A stretch of DNA of 64,000 bases from Pantoea piersonii. GTDB taxonomy: Bacteria > Pseudomonadota > Gammaproteobacteria > Enterobacterales > Enterobacteriaceae. The position numbers and the translations under genes were made by a program. Below are positions 21,102 to 31,200 of the stretch, one piece after another; the stretch's first letter is position 1; every line of letters starts with the position of its first letter. The stretch covers positions 1 to 64,000 of the forward strand of contig NZ_RARB01000010.1 of the NCBI RefSeq assembly GCF_003612015.1. The letters are read 5' to 3'. A model generated the notes under the pieces. It was not told the origin of the DNA and ran no database searches. It saw only the letters and a program-made list of their open reading frames with translations.

Positions 21102-21929
21102 ATGAAAACCGAAGACAATATGGCACAAAAATCATCGACGGGCGGTTTTGCACCCGCAGTACAGCCGACCGCCTCAACCACTATTCACACCGACAGCCCG
21201 GATATTCAGGCTGGCGAAACCTCGGTGCCGAGCCAGGGCGAAAATATGCCCGCCTGGTACGCCAGACCCAAAGAGGCCAGCGGACCGCTGCCAGTGGTGC
21301 TGGTGGTGCAGGAGATCTTTGGCGTGCACGAGCATATTCGCGATATCTGTCGCCGCCTGGCGCTGGAAGGCTATCTGGCCGTCGCGCCGGAGCTTTACTT
21401 CCGCGAAGGCGATCCGAATGATTATCACGATATCCCGACGCTGTTCAGTGAGCTGGTAAGCAAAGTGCCGGATACACAGGTACTCTCCGATCTCGACCAT
21501 GCCGCTAACTGGGCGGCGCGCAACGGCGGCGATATTCGCCGCATGGGCATTACCGGCTTCTGCTGGGGCGGCCGCATCAGCTGGCTTTACGCCGCGCACA
21601 ATCCGCAGCTGCGCGCCGCCGTCGCCTGGTATGGCCGTCTGATCGGCGAAAAAACCATGAAGCAGCAGAAGCATCCGATCGATATCGCGGTAGATTTAGG
21701 CGCGCCGGTGCTGGGCCTCTACGGCGGCCAGGATGAGGGCATTCCGCTGGAGAGCGTAGAGCAGATGCGCCAGGCGCTGCATGCCGCTAACGCTAAAGCG
21801 GAGATCGTCGTTTATCCCGACGCGGGCCATGCGTTCAACGCCGACTACCGTCCGAGTTATCACGCCGAGTCGGCGCAGGATGGCTGGGCGCGTATGCTGA
21901 CATGGTTTAAGCAGTTCGGCGTTGTCTGA
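21102..21929 (+). CDS. ysgA: Dienelactone hydrolase family protein YsgA
   Basis: An alpha/beta hydrolase of the dienelactone hydrolase family, about the E. coli YsgA length (275 versus 271 residues). Its natural substrate is not known. The catalytic triad is visible as Cys in GFCWGGR, Asp in YGGQDEG and His in AGHAFNADY. The ATG at 21102 has GGAGA seven bases upstream; another at 21120 fits the E. coli N terminus slightly better but has no ribosome site. It is divergent from udp and convergent with metE. Confidence 0.93.
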   Translation: MKTEDNMAQKSSTGGFAPAVQPTASTTIHTDSPDIQAGETSVPSQGENMPAWYARPKEASGPLPVVLVVQEIFGVHEHIRDICRRLALEGYLAVAPELYFREGDPNDYHDIPTLFSELVSKVPDTQVLSDLDHAANWAARNGGDIRRMGITGFCWGGRISWLYAAHNPQLRAAVAWYGRLIGEKTMKQQKHPIDIAVDLGAPVLGLYGGQDEGIPLESVEQMRQALHAANAKAEIVVYPDAGHAFNADYRPSYHAESAQDGWARMLTWFKQFGVV

Positions 21930-21940
21930 TTTCGCCATAC

Positions 21941-21963
21941 AAAAAGGGGGCGCATAGCGCCCC
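21941..21963 (-). terminator. Rho-independent terminator of metE
   Basis: The arms GGGGCGC and GCGCCCC (21947-21953 and 21957-21963) enclose a 3-base loop. On the minus strand the stem is followed by CTTTTTG. It lies 24 bp beyond the metE stop. There is no T run on the plus strand for ysgA. Confidence 0.82.
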
Positions 21964-21986
21964 AATATCAACAACACACAGCAAAA

Positions 21987-24257
21987 TCAGGCGGTTTCGC
22001 CGCGCAGTTTCTTCGCCGCTTCCACCATGTTCGCCAGCGCCTGACGGGTTTCCGTCCAGCCGCGCGTTTTCAGCCCACAGTCCGGGTTAACCCACAGACG
22101 CTCTCGCGGAATGCTCTGCGCCGCTTTACGCAGCAGGTTTTCCATCCACTCAACGCTCGGCACGTTGGGCGAATGAATATCGTAAACGCCGGGGCCGATT
22201 TCGTTCGGATACTCAAAGGCTTTAAAGGACTCCAGCAAATCCATATCGGAACGTGAGGTTTCGATGGTAATAACGTCCGCATCCAGCGCCGCGATAGCGT
22301 CCATGATGTCATTGAACTCGCAGTAGCACATATGGGTGTGGATCTGCGTGTCATCTTTCGCCACGGCAGCGTTAAGACGGAAGGCGTCTACCGCCCACTT
22401 CAGGTAGGCCGCCCAGTCGGACTGGTGCAGCGGCAGCCCCTCGCGCAGCGCCGGTTCGTCAATCTGGATAATGCCGATGCCCGCCGCTTCGAGATCCGCC
22501 ACCTCGTCGCGCAGCGCCAGCGCGATTTGCTTCGCAATGGTTTCGCGCGATACGTCTTCACGCGGGAAAGACCAGCAGAGAATAGTCACCGGGCCAGTCA
22601 GCATCCCTTTTACCGGCTTGTCGGTAAGCGACTGCGCGTACTTCGCCCACTCCACGGTAATCGGCTGCGGACGGCTAACGTCGCCGATAATGACCGGCGG
22701 CTTGACGCAGCGCGAGCCGTAGCTCTGTACCCAGCCGTTTTGCGTGAACACAAAGCCGTCGAGGTTTTCGCCGAAGTATTCCACCATATCGTTACGCTCA
22801 GCTTCGCCGTGAACCAGCACGTCGAGACCCAGACGCTCCTGCTCGAGGATCGCCTGCCTGATATGTTCCGCGATGCCGGTGCGGTAGTTGCCGCCGTCGA
22901 TGTTGCCTTTCTTGAAGTCGAGACGCAGACCGCGAATTTCAGGAGTCTGCGGGAAGGAGCCGATGGTAGTGGTCGGCCAGGCGGGCAGATTAAAACGGTT
23001 GCGCTGCTTGCTGGCGCGTTCGGTATAGGGACTTTGACGCTCGGTATCCTGCGCCGAGATCGCCGCCAGACGCTTGCCGACCGCAGCATTGTGTACGCGG
23101 CTGGAGTGAGCGCGGTTGCGGATCGGCGCGCTCCAGGCCTCCAGCGAGGCCGCGTCGTTGTTATTAAGCGCATCGCTCAGCAACTTCAGCTCGCCGCATT
23201 TTTGCAGCGCGAAGGCGAACCAGCTTTTCACTTCGTCATCAAGGCGCGTTTCAACACTCAGATCGATCGGACTGTGCAGCAGCGAACAAGAGGAGCCGAT
23301 CCACAACTGGTTGCGCTTGCCGACCAGCGGCTGCAGACGCTCGAACCAGCGGCTCAGATCGGCACGCCATACGTTACGGCCGTTGATGACGCCGAGCGAC
23401 AGCAGCCACTCCGCGGGCAGCTGCTGATTGAGCAGGTCGATATCGTCGTGACCATGCACCAGATCCACATGCAGCCCCTGCACCGGCAGGTCGCGGATCA
23501 CGTCAAGATTCTGGCCGATACTGTCGAAATAGGTGGTCAGCAGCAGCTTCACGTTGCCCTGCAGCGCGCTATAAGCGGGTTTGAACGCGTCGCGCCACGC
23601 CTGCGGCAGTTCCAGCGCCAGCGCAGGCTCATCAATCTGCACCCACTCAATATCGCGTTTTTTCAGCTCGGCCAGTACCTGCTGATAAACCGGCAGAACG
23701 GCATTCAGCAGCGACAGACGATCAAACGGCTCGCCTTTGACTTTGCCTAACCAGAGCCAGGTCACCGGGCCGAGCAGCACGGGTTTCACCTTATGGCCCA
23801 GCGCCAGCGCTTCGTCCACTTCGTCCAGCAGCTGCGTCCAGGTCAGTTTGAACTGCTGACCTTTAGTGAACTCCGGCACGATGTAGTGATAGTTGGTGTT
23901 AAACCATTTGGTCATCTCACCGGCCGCTGCCGGTTCACCGGTCGGTGCACGGCCGCGTCCAATGCGGAACAGCGTATCGAGATCGACGGAGCCGTCTCTA
24001 TTCTGATGGCGCGCCGGTACGTTGCCCAGCATCAGGCTGGTGGTCAGCACATGGTCATACCAGGCGAAATCGCCGACCGGCACCAAATCAACGCCCGCCT
24101 CCTTCTGCTGCTGCCAGTGACGGGCGCGCAGCTCACGGCCCACGGCCAGCAGCGCTTGCTGAGTGGCATTGCCCGCCCAGTAGCTCTCCTGCGCTTTTTT
24201 CAGTTCACGACGCAGACCGACGCGGGGAAAGCCAAGGGTGTGGTTCAGAATAGTCAT
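21987..24257 (-). CDS. metE: Cobalamin-independent methionine synthase
   Basis: It transfers the methyl group of 5-methyltetrahydropteroyl-glutamate to homocysteine, the last step of methionine synthesis, without vitamin B12. The 756-residue protein (753 in E. coli) has two barrels. The zinc-binding residues are seen in HTHMCYCEF and [11 protein letters not shown], and the folate/homocysteine region in [11 protein letters not shown]. It is divergent from its activator gene metR, with two met-box-like octamers in between. The transcript ends at the hairpin at 21941-21963. Confidence 0.97.
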   Translation of the reverse strand: MTILNHTLGFPRVGLRRELKKAQESYWAGNATQQALLAVGRELRARHWQQQKEAGVDLVPVGDFAWYDHVLTTSLMLGNVPARHQNRDGSVDLDTLFRIGRGRAPTGEPAAAGEMTKWFNTNYHYIVPEFTKGQQFKLTWTQLLDEVDEALALGHKVKPVLLGPVTWLWLGKVKGEPFDRLSLLNAVLPVYQQVLAELKKRDIEWVQIDEPALALELPQAWRDAFKPAYSALQGNVKLLLTTYFDSIGQNLDVIRDLPVQGLHVDLVHGHDDIDLLNQQLPAEWLLSLGVINGRNVWRADLSRWFERLQPLVGKRNQLWIGSSCSLLHSPIDLSVETRLDDEVKSWFAFALQKCGELKLLSDALNNNDAASLEAWSAPIRNRAHSSRVHNAAVGKRLAAISAQDTERQSPYTERASKQRNRFNLPAWPTTTIGSFPQTPEIRGLRLDFKKGNIDGGNYRTGIAEHIRQAILEQERLGLDVLVHGEAERNDMVEYFGENLDGFVFTQNGWVQSYGSRCVKPPVIIGDVSRPQPITVEWAKYAQSLTDKPVKGMLTGPVTILCWSFPREDVSRETIAKQIALALRDEVADLEAAGIGIIQIDEPALREGLPLHQSDWAAYLKWAVDAFRLNAAVAKDDTQIHTHMCYCEFNDIMDAIAALDADVITIETSRSDMDLLESFKAFEYPNEIGPGVYDIHSPNVPSVEWMENLLRKAAQSIPRERLWVNPDCGLKTRGWTETRQALANMVEAAKKLRGETA

Positions 24258-24313
24258 TTGCTCTTCTCCAGTAATCTCTCTCTTAGGCTTCGCCTGGAAG
24301 CCAAAGGATGTTT

Positions 24314-24329
24314 AGCCGTCCAGATGTTT
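24314..24329. promoter_or_regulatory. Tandem met boxes (MetJ) between metE and metR
   Basis: Two adjacent octamers, AGCCGTCC (24314-24321) and AGATGTTT (24322-24329), each match the MetJ consensus AGACGTCT at five or six of eight positions. E. coli metE-metR has MetJ boxes in the same place. MetR sites probably lie nearer metR, but I could not assign one. Confidence 0.6.
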
Positions 24330-24401
24330 ACACCGCTATATTCTGCGGGTAGTGTATGTTCCTCAAGCGCAAATTGTTCAATCTCGATGTGAAGGACTCT
24401 C

Positions 24402-25328
24402 ATGATCGAACTCAAGCACCTGCGGACGCTTCAGGCTCTGCGTAATACTGGCTCGCTGGCCGCCGCCGCCGCGCAGCTTCATCAGACGCAATCCGCGTTG
24501 TCTCATCAGTTCAGCGATCTCGAACAGCGGCTGGGATTCCGCCTGTTCGTGCGTAAAAGTCAGCCGCTGCGCTTCACGCCGCAGGGCGAGATCCTGCTAC
24601 AGCTGGCGGAGCAGGTGCTGCCGCAGATCCAGCAGGCGCTGCAGGCGTGTCACGAGCCGCACCAGGCGACGCTGCGCATCGCGATTGAGTGCCACAGCTG
24701 CATACAGTGGCTGACGCCCGCGCTGGATAATTTCCGCCAGAGCTGGCCGCAGGTGGTGATGGATTTCAAATCGGGCGTCACCTTCGATCCGCAGCCTGCG
24801 CTGCAGCAGGGCGAACTGGACGTGGTGCTGACCTCGGATATCCTGCCGCGCAGCGGCCTGCACTACACGCCGATGTTCGATTTCGAGGTGCGGCTGGTGC
24901 TGGCGCCGGATCATCCGCTGGCGCAGATTGAACACATTACGCCGGAGGATCTGGCGCAAGAGGTGTTGCTGATCTATCCGGTACAGCGCCAGCGGCTGGA
25001 TATCTGGCGGCATTTTCTTCAGCCGGCGGGCGTCAGCCCGGCGCTGAAAAGCGTCGACAACACGCTGCTGCTGATTCAGATGGTATCGGCGCGCATGGGT
25101 ATCGCCGCGCTGCCGCACTGGGTCGTAGAGAGCTTTGAAAAGCAAGGCTTAATCGTCACGAAAACGCTGGGAGAAGGTTTGTGGAGTCGCCTTTATGCCG
25201 CCGTTCGCGACGGCGAGCAGCGTCAGCCGGTACTGGAAGCCTTTATCCGCTTTGCACGCCAGCACGCTTGCGAACATCTGCCGTTCGTGCGCGATGCCGC
25301 GCATCCCGGCGCGATTTTGCAACGCTGA
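24402..25328 (+). CDS. metR: LysR-type transcriptional activator MetR
   Basis: The homocysteine-responsive LysR regulator of metE, metH and related genes. The N-terminal winged helix-turn-helix is clear ([20 protein letters not shown], residues 17-36), and the rest is a periplasmic-binding-like effector domain. It has 308 residues. The first residues [14 protein letters not shown] match E. coli MetR, and GAAGGA lies just upstream. Divergent transcription from metE, with the control region shared, is the typical arrangement for this pair. Confidence 0.96.
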   Translation: MIELKHLRTLQALRNTGSLAAAAAQLHQTQSALSHQFSDLEQRLGFRLFVRKSQPLRFTPQGEILLQLAEQVLPQIQQALQACHEPHQATLRIAIECHSCIQWLTPALDNFRQSWPQVVMDFKSGVTFDPQPALQQGELDVVLTSDILPRSGLHYTPMFDFEVRLVLAPDHPLAQIEHITPEDLAQEVLLIYPVQRQRLDIWRHFLQPAGVSPALKSVDNTLLLIQMVSARMGIAALPHWVVESFEKQGLIVTKTLGEGLWSRLYAAVRDGEQRQPVLEAFIRFARQHACEHLPFVRDAAHPGAILQR

Positions 25329-25384
25329 GCCGCAATTTCCCCTATAATGCGCAGCCTGTTAAACGACCATGAGAAAATCTCACC

Positions 25385-25867
25385 ATGACCAATAACGATA
25401 TTTTGCGCAGCGTGCGCTTTATGCTGGATTTAAGCGATGCCAAAGTGGTGGAGATTTTCGCACTGACCGACTGCGAGGTCGCGCTGAGCGACGTGCAGGC
25501 CTGGCTGAAAAAAGAGGATGACGCCGCCTATAAAGCGCTGCCGGACGTGCTGATGGGCTACTTTCTTAACGGCCTGATTTTCTTCCGCCGCGGCAAAAGC
25601 GAAGATGCGCCCGCGCCCTCCATCGAGCGTCGGATGAACAACAATATTTTTATGAAAAAACTGCGTATCGCTTTCGATCTGAAGACCAGCGATATTCCGG
25701 CGGTGCTGGCTAAAGCCAACTTCTCGGTTTCCCAGGCGGAAATAGGCGCGATTTTCCGCAAGCCGGATCATAAAAACTATCGCGAATGTGGCGACCAGAT
25801 TATGCGGAATTTTTTAAAGGGCCTGACGCTGACGCTGCGCCCGACGCAGGCGGCGAAATCAAAATAA
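25385..25867 (+). CDS. DUF1456 family protein, YehS-like
   Basis: A 160-residue cytosolic protein made of two DUF1456 repeats, with NDILRSVRFMLDLSDAKVVEIF in the first and FMKKLRIAFDLKTSDIPAVL in the second (each shown only in part by these cores). It resembles E. coli YehS (156 residues). No function is established. A TATAAT at 25343-25348 may be its promoter, although no good -35 is seen. In E. coli yehS is elsewhere, so this copy between metR and bioP is an addition to the locus. It is convergent with bioP. Confidence 0.82.
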   Translation: MTNNDILRSVRFMLDLSDAKVVEIFALTDCEVALSDVQAWLKKEDDAAYKALPDVLMGYFLNGLIFFRRGKSEDAPAPSIERRMNNNIFMKKLRIAFDLKTSDIPAVLAKANFSVSQAEIGAIFRKPDHKNYRECGDQIMRNFLKGLTLTLRPTQAAKSK

Positions 25868-25876
25868 TCCCAACCT

Positions 25877-25916
25877 CAGTCAGGGCGTGAAGCCTGTCTG
25901 GCCCCTGCCCTGACTG
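25877..25916. terminator. Inverted repeat between convergent yehS-like gene and bioP
   Basis: Perfect 10-bp arms CAGTCAGGGC (25877-25886) and GCCCTGACTG (25907-25916) are separated by 20 bp. No T run follows on either strand. It may act as a weak bidirectional stop or protect 3' ends; the function is uncertain. Confidence 0.35.
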
Positions 25917-25922
25917 CCGGCG

Positions 25923-26777
25923 CTAGTTATTGCGTACTACCCAGCGCTTATGCACATACAGCGAGGCGAAAATCACCAGCGCCCCGGCGATAAAACTGGG
26001 CCAGTGCGGCTTCTGCTGCCAGATAGCCAGGTTAACCAGCAGCCCCGCCGGAACGTGCATATTGTTCATAATGCCCAGCGTGCCCGCATCCACCTGCGTG
26101 GCGCCGTAGTTCCACATAAAGTAGCCCAGCCCTGACGCCGCCACGCCCAGCCAGACCAGAATGCCCCACTGTAGCGAGGTGGTCGGCAGCTTCGCGGCGT
26201 TGCCCCAGAGACACCAGGCGATAATCGCGATCAGCACCGCGCCGAGATAAAACCAGGAAAAGGCGGTGTGCTGCGGCATTGGCCGGGTTTCCTGGAGACG
26301 CTTGTAACCCACCATACCTACGGCAAAGCAGATATTCGCCAGCTGCACCAGCAGCAGACCCAGCCAGAAATGATCGCTGACCTTGTCATAGCGAATAATC
26401 GCCGCGCCCGCGACCGCCAGCAGCGCGCTGAAGGCGTAGCCAATACGCAGCGGCCGCTTGCTGATCAGATCATAAATCAGGGTGACATAGAGCGGCGTCA
26501 TGACGGTAAACAGCAGGAACTCCGATACGCTGAGGTAAAGGTAAGCCTCGAAGCTGATGAGATACATGATGCCAAGCTGAAGCATGCCCACCAGCATATA
26601 GAGCAGCAGCGTGGACGGACGGTAGCCGCGCCAGCGCAGAAAGGGTAAAAACACCAGCGCCGCCAGCGCCAGGCGCATCAGAACGGAGAACCAGGTATCT
26701 ACCTGCCCCGCCAGATATTCTCCGATCAGGCTAAACGAAAAAGCCCAAAGAATGGTGGTAACGATCAGTAACAGCAC
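25923..26777 (-). CDS. bioP: EamA/DMT-type transporter, probable biotin transporter BioP (YigM)
   Basis: A 284-residue inner-membrane protein of ten predicted hydrophobic helices in two EamA-like halves. The start LLLIVTTILWAFSFSLIGEY and SEFLLFTVMTPLYVTLIYDL fit E. coli YigM, which transports biotin. The gene sits near metR as in E. coli, one gene further away. It starts with GTG at 26775-26777 behind AGGA. The family call is firm; substrate is by homology and position only. It is convergent with the yehS-like gene. Confidence 0.75.
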   Translation of the reverse strand: MLLLIVTTILWAFSFSLIGEYLAGQVDTWFSVLMRLALAALVFLPFLRWRGYRPSTLLLYMLVGMLQLGIMYLISFEAYLYLSVSEFLLFTVMTPLYVTLIYDLISKRPLRIGYAFSALLAVAGAAIIRYDKVSDHFWLGLLLVQLANICFAVGMVGYKRLQETRPMPQHTAFSWFYLGAVLIAIIAWCLWGNAAKLPTTSLQWGILVWLGVAASGLGYFMWNYGATQVDAGTLGIMNNMHVPAGLLVNLAIWQQKPHWPSFIAGALVIFASLYVHKRWVVRNN

Positions 26778-27103
26778 AGCGTCAATCCTGAAAAAAGAGA
26801 GAGGCGGCTAGTGTAATCAATGTCCTCTGCGCACGCGGCGCTTTTTGGTTGACAACTGTTCACAAACAAGACGTTTAGCGTGCATTGCACCCGGTCGTTT
26901 TATCAGCCATGCGCGTTTAACACCTCTGTGTGAATTTAACTCGACGTGATTGTCATAAAAGTGTAACAAATGTGTCAACTGTCACAGCCAGCATGCGCGA
27001 AAAACGCCACAATAAACGCGAAAAGGAACATGGCGGCGCAACCTCTGGGCATATCCGCTCATTTCCATTTCCCATAACGACAATACCGCCTGGGAGGGCA
27101 GCT
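26778..27103. promoter_or_regulatory. bioP-glpT divergent region with CRP-like sites
   Basis: There is no gene in this 326-bp stretch. TGTGT-CAACTG-TCACA at 26971-26986 is a strong CRP-frame match, about 120 bp before glpT. A second, TTGAC-AACTGT-TCACA at 26849-26864, has three of five bases in the left half. A/T-rich repeats containing CATGCGCGAA and AAACGCGAAAAGGAACATG, downstream of the first site, could hold GlpR half-sites, but they match the consensus poorly. CRP plus GlpR control is known for E. coli glpTQ. Confidence 0.6.
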
Positions 27104-28447
27104 ATGCTGAGTATCTTTAAACCCGCGCCTCATCGACCGCAGGTAGCGGACGATCAGGTTGATCCTTTATATCGCCGCCTGCGCTGGCAGATCTTCTTCG
27201 GGATCTTCTTTGGCTACGCCGCCTACTATTTGGTACGCAAAAACTTCGCGCTGGCGATGCCCTATCTGGTAGAGCAAGGCTTTTCGCGCGGCGATCTTGG
27301 CTTTGCGCTTTCCGGCATCTCGATTGCGTATGGCTTTTCGAAATTCATTATGGGTTCGGTCTCAGATCGCTCTAATCCGCGCGTCTTCTTGCCTGCCGGG
27401 CTGATCCTCGCCGCTGCGGTAATGCTGATAATGGGCTTCGTGCCCTGGGCGACCTCCAGCATTATGGTGATGTTCGCCCTGCTGTTTATTTGCGGCTGGT
27501 TCCAGGGCATGGGCTGGCCCCCCTGCGGACGCACTATGGTGCACTGGTGGTCGCAGAAAGAGCGTGGCGGCATCGTCTCGGTGTGGAACTGCGCCCATAA
27601 CGTCGGCGGCGGCCTTCCGCCGCTGCTGTTCCTGCTTGGTATGGCCTGGTTCAGCGACTGGAAAGCGGCGCTCTATATGCCCGCTTTCGCCGCCATCGCC
27701 GTGGCGCTGATCGCCTTTGCGCTGATGCGCGACACGCCGCAGTCCTGCGGGTTGCCGCCGATTGAGGCGTACAAAAATGACTACCCGCCGGACTACAGCG
27801 CCACGCATGAAGAGGAGCTGACGGCGAAGCAGATTTTCACCCAGTATGTGCTGCCCAATAAGCTGCTGTGGTATATCGCGCTGGCCAACGTCTTTATCTA
27901 TCTGCTGCGCTACGGCATTCTCGACTGGTCGCCGACCTATCTGAAAGAGGTGAAGCACTTCACGCTGGATAAGTCTTCCTGGGCCTACTTCTTTTACGAG
28001 TACGCCGGGATCCCCGGCACGCTGCTGTGCGGCTGGATGTCGGATAAAGTGTTCAAGGGGAACCGCGGCGCGACCGGCGTCTTCTTTATGACGCTGGTAA
28101 CCATCGCCACGGTAGTCTACTGGTTTAATCCGGCGGGCAATCCCGGCGTGGATATGGCCTGTATGATCGTGATCGGCTTTTTGATTTACGGCCCGGTGAT
28201 GCTGATCGGTCTGCATGCGCTGGAGCTGGCACCGAAAAAAGCGGCGGGCACCGCAGCAGGCTTTACCGGCCTGTTCGGCTATCTCGGCGGATCGGTCGCG
28301 GCCAGCGCCATTGTGGGCTATACCGTCGACTTTTTCGGCTGGAACGGCGGCTTTCTGGTGATGGTGGTGGGCTGCGTACTGGCGGTGATCCTGCTGCTGT
28401 TAACCATGATTAATGAACGCAAACACAAGCAGCAACTGGCGTCATAA
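27104..28447 (+). CDS. glpT: Glycerol-3-phosphate:phosphate antiporter GlpT
   Basis: A 12-helix MFS antiporter that imports glycerol-3-phosphate (and fosfomycin) in exchange for phosphate. ATG 27104, behind GGGAGG, gives 447 residues starting MLSIFKPAP as in E. coli (452). The substrate-binding Arg45 lies in YYLVRKNFA, and the [17 protein letters not shown] loop is identical to E. coli. The frame runs 58 codons upstream but that part is not coding-like. glpQ, its usual operon partner, does not follow: a terminator and yigL do. Confidence 0.96.
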   Translation: MLSIFKPAPHRPQVADDQVDPLYRRLRWQIFFGIFFGYAAYYLVRKNFALAMPYLVEQGFSRGDLGFALSGISIAYGFSKFIMGSVSDRSNPRVFLPAGLILAAAVMLIMGFVPWATSSIMVMFALLFICGWFQGMGWPPCGRTMVHWWSQKERGGIVSVWNCAHNVGGGLPPLLFLLGMAWFSDWKAALYMPAFAAIAVALIAFALMRDTPQSCGLPPIEAYKNDYPPDYSATHEEELTAKQIFTQYVLPNKLLWYIALANVFIYLLRYGILDWSPTYLKEVKHFTLDKSSWAYFFYEYAGIPGTLLCGWMSDKVFKGNRGATGVFFMTLVTIATVVYWFNPAGNPGVDMACMIVIGFLIYGPVMLIGLHALELAPKKAAGTAAGFTGLFGYLGGSVAASAIVGYTVDFFGWNGGFLVMVVGCVLAVILLLLTMINERKHKQQLAS

Positions 28448-28449
28448 CT

Positions 28450-28477
28450 AAAGGGGCCGGCATCGCGCCGGCCCTTT
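28450..28477. terminator. Bidirectional hairpin between glpT and yigL
   Basis: Arms AAAGGGGCCGGC (28450-28461) and GCCGGCCCTTT (28467-28477) pair with one bulged G and a 5-base loop. The A and T ends give short uridine tracts in both directions, as fits a shared terminator of two convergent genes. Confidence 0.65.
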
Positions 28478-28482
28478 GGCCG

Positions 28483-29283
28483 TCAGGATAAAAACAGCGT
28501 GCGCAGCGTATGCGGCACGGCGTCTTCTGCATTGCTGCCAATCACTTCCAGTTCAGGCAACGTATCTTTCAGCCGCTGATGAGCGTTGCGCATAATGCAG
28601 CCTTTGCCCGCCATGCTCAGCATCTCTACATCATTCATGCCGTCGCCGAAGGCGATACACCCTTTTAGCGAGTGCCCAAGCTGTTTCGCCACCGCTTCCA
28701 GCGCATGCCCTTTCGACACGCCGCCCGCCATCACCTCCAGGCAGGTAGGCAGCGAAAAGCTGACGTTGACGCGATCGCCCCAGCGCGCCTGTAGCGCCAG
28801 CTCAAGCGGAATGAGCGCGTCGGGATCGTCGCTGGTGAAAAAGACCTTGCTGATATTATCGCCGGGCAGCATGCCTGGCTCATAAACCTGATAAGTGAAT
28901 ACGGACTCGCGAAAATAGTCCTGTTCCGCCGGATGCGCGCGGCTCATAAACCACTCATCGTCGCGGTAGACATGCGTCAGGATAGCGGGACTGGCGTAGT
29001 GCAGCTCGTAAAGCTCCAGCGCGATATCTTCGTCAAGGTTGTGGCTGAACACCAGCTCGCCCTCGGCATTGTGCACGCGCGCGCCGTTAGAGGTAATCAT
29101 ATAAGCGGGAATGCCCAGCTTGTCGCGCATCTGCCCCACGTCGATGTAATGGCGTCCGGTAGCGAAAACAAAGTGGATATCGCGCGCCACCAGCTGTTGC
29201 AGAGTATCGTGCGCGTAAGGCGTCAGGCGATGTTCAGGAGAGAGCAGCGTGCCATCCAGATCGGATGCGACGATTTGAAACAT
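28483..29283 (-). CDS. yigL: HAD-family sugar/pyridoxal phosphatase YigL
   Basis: A soluble HAD phosphatase of the Cof subfamily. E. coli YigL dephosphorylates pyridoxal phosphate and several sugar phosphates, and its expression rises in glucose-phosphate stress through the sRNA SgrS. Motif I is SDLDGTLL (nucleophile Asp at about residue 8), motif II FATGR, motif III with VSKGHAL and motif IV CIAFGDGMNDVEML. The 266 residues equal E. coli. It is downstream of pldB by about 50 bp and probably cotranscribed with it, as in E. coli. Confidence 0.94.
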   Translation of the reverse strand: MFQIVASDLDGTLLSPEHRLTPYAHDTLQQLVARDIHFVFATGRHYIDVGQMRDKLGIPAYMITSNGARVHNAEGELVFSHNLDEDIALELYELHYASPAILTHVYRDDEWFMSRAHPAEQDYFRESVFTYQVYEPGMLPGDNISKVFFTSDDPDALIPLELALQARWGDRVNVSFSLPTCLEVMAGGVSKGHALEAVAKQLGHSLKGCIAFGDGMNDVEMLSMAGKGCIMRNAHQRLKDTLPELEVIGSNAEDAVPHTLRTLFLS

Positions 29284-29334
29284 GAAAACCTCAGGTATTG
29301 TTTTAGGCCGTAGCCGGTAAGGTAGCGATTCGAA

Positions 29335-30318
29335 TTACGGGTGCGCCTCGAAAAAATCGACCAGCGCGTTGAGCGCCTCAGCGCGCATGGCATCTTTTTC
29401 AAACAGGATTTCATGGCGCGCTTCTTTAATCAGGCGCGTCTCGCATCGATGACCCGCCTGCGCCATCGCCGCGCAGAAGAGATCCTGCGAACGGTTATCC
29501 ACCACGCGGTCGTCGCCCGCCTGCAGCAGCAGGACCGGCGTAGTGATAGTGTTTGCCACGCTCAGGATATTGCGCCCGGCATGGATGCCTTCACGTACCC
29601 AGTGATAGGTCGGGCCGCCCACGCGAATAGCGGGATCGTCAGCGTAAAAGCGCAGGCTACGGCGGTAGCGCTCCGCACTGTGCGTCAGGCGATTGATGCC
29701 GAACGGATGGGCACGCCAGCGCCCGGTGCCGAGCGCATACCCATCGCGGATCGCCGGTCGCTTTTCCGCCCAGTCGAGGATGCGGTTCGCCAGGAACGAG
29801 GGCATCGGCAGCGCGATGCCGAACATCGGTGCCACCAGCGTTACGGCGTGAAACGCCTGTGGCTGACGCGCCAGAAACAGCGCCAGGATCGCGCCGCCCA
29901 TCGAATGCGCCAGCGCGTAACGGCGCTGGTAATGTCCGCCGACGATCTCTTTCAGGTAGAGAGTCTCTAAATCATCCACGTAGTGCGTGAACTCTACAAC
30001 ATGGCCGCGATGGGTATCCTGCAGCAGGCGATCGGAACGTCCCTGCCCGCGATGATCGAGGATCACCACGTCAAAGCCGCAGTGAAACAGGTCATACGCC
30101 AGTTCGGGATATTTGACGTAGCTTTCAATACGTCCAGGTACGATAAGGATAACGCGCTTATGTTGCGGTGCAGTGAAACGTACATAGCGCAGCGTGACGT
30201 TTTCCACGCCGATAAATTCACGCTCTTCGCGGCGGTGCCAGAAGTCGAGCAGCGGACCGTGCGCGAAGGCGGCAAAGGCTTTTTCGCGATTGAGCCAGCT
30301 CGCTTTATGTCGTTCCAT
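29335..30318 (-). CDS. pldB: Lysophospholipase L2
   Basis: An alpha/beta hydrolase that removes the fatty acid from lysophospholipids at the cytoplasmic side of the inner membrane. The nucleophile elbow is AHSMGGAI near residue 130, with the oxyanion-side [10 protein letters not shown] and [10 protein letters not shown] upstream and the catalytic-His region [14 protein letters not shown] at the end. ATG 30316-30318, behind GGGGG, gives 327 residues (340 in E. coli). It is divergent from rhtB, 115 bp away. Confidence 0.93.
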   Translation of the reverse strand: MERHKASWLNREKAFAAFAHGPLLDFWHRREEREFIGVENVTLRYVRFTAPQHKRVILIVPGRIESYVKYPELAYDLFHCGFDVVILDHRGQGRSDRLLQDTHRGHVVEFTHYVDDLETLYLKEIVGGHYQRRYALAHSMGGAILALFLARQPQAFHAVTLVAPMFGIALPMPSFLANRILDWAEKRPAIRDGYALGTGRWRAHPFGINRLTHSAERYRRSLRFYADDPAIRVGGPTYHWVREGIHAGRNILSVANTITTPVLLLQAGDDRVVDNRSQDLFCAAMAQAGHRCETRLIKEARHEILFEKDAMRAEALNALVDFFEAHP

Positions 30319-30433
30319 CCAACCCCCTGCAGATGCGCGATTAAAGAGTAACAGGCTGCGCATGCAGCCCGTAGCGCCGCGCTTGTTTCTGGCGTATTGT
30401 GTCACATTTCCGCCCAGACAGGGAGCGCAACCC

Positions 30434-31057
30434 ATGACCACTGAATGGTGGCTGACCTACCTTCTTACTACCACTATCCTCAGCCTTTCGCCTGGCTCCG
30501 GCGCGATTAATACCATGAGCACCGGCATCAGCCACGGTTATCGCGGCGCAGCGGCCTCTATTAGCGGTCTGCAGCTTGGGCTGGCGATTCATATTGTGCT
30601 GGTGGGGATCGGTCTGGGCGCGCTCTTTTCGCAGTCGCTGCTGGCGTTCGAAATTCTGAAGTGGGCGGGCGCAGCCTATCTGGTGTGGCTCGGCATTCAG
30701 CAGTGGCGCTCTGCAGGCGCGATCGATCTGGATGCGGTAGCCAAAGCGATGCCGCGCCGCCGCCTGTTTAAGCGGGCGGTACTGGTGAACCTCACCAACC
30801 CGAAAAGCATCGTGTTTCTCGCCGCGCTGTTTCCGCAGTTCATCCTGCCGCACCAGCCGCAGGCGATGCAGTATCTGGTGCTCGGCGCGACCACCATTGT
30901 CGTCGATATTATCGTGATGATTGGCTACGCCACCTTAGCCACGCGCATTGCGGCATGGATCAAGGGACCGAAGCAGATGAAGCTCTTGAACCGTATTTTC
31001 GGCGGATTGTTTATGGCGGTCGGCGTGCTGTTAGCCAGCGCCAGAAAAATCGCATGA
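30434..31057 (+). CDS. rhtB: Homoserine/homoserine lactone efflux protein
   Basis: A LysE/RhtB-family exporter of the inner membrane with five or six helices; E. coli RhtB gives resistance to homoserine and its lactone. The family motif [18 protein letters not shown] is at residues 18-35, and [18 protein letters not shown] at mid-protein. ATG 30434, behind AGGGAG, gives 207 residues (206 in E. coli). It is convergent with the paralogous rhtC, with a long palindrome between the two. Confidence 0.95.
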   Translation: MTTEWWLTYLLTTTILSLSPGSGAINTMSTGISHGYRGAAASISGLQLGLAIHIVLVGIGLGALFSQSLLAFEILKWAGAAYLVWLGIQQWRSAGAIDLDAVAKAMPRRRLFKRAVLVNLTNPKSIVFLAALFPQFILPHQPQAMQYLVLGATTIVVDIIVMIGYATLATRIAAWIKGPKQMKLLNRIFGGLFMAVGVLLASARKIA

Positions 31058-31106
31058 AGGTGTAACGAGAGCACCAGGAATAAGAGCCGTCGGCGGCGCA
31101 GTCAGA

Positions 31107-31180
31107 TTGCGGGCGGACAGCGCGCAGTCACCGCAGCGTACTTTGAGTACGTGAGGATGACGAGCACTGCCCGCCCGCAA
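31107..31180. repeat. Long imperfect palindrome between rhtB and rhtC
   Basis: A 74-bp inverted structure in the 143-bp convergent gap. The outer arms TTGCGGGCGG (31107-31116) and CCGCCCGCAA (31171-31180) are perfect. The pairing continues with mismatches to an inner CGTAC-N5-GTACG hairpin near 31137-31151. Its form, a palindrome in a convergent gap with no T run, is that of an enterobacterial intergenic repeat rather than a simple terminator. No second copy was seen in this window. Confidence 0.6.
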
Positions 31181-31200
31181 GCTGGCCAGTAAGCCAGGCT

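Noticed and set aside
22332..23750. Plus-strand frame of 472 codons antisense to metE
   Set aside because: A shadow of metE with no recognisable protein family and no start signals. Similar shadows occur antisense to recQ, fadB and cyaA.
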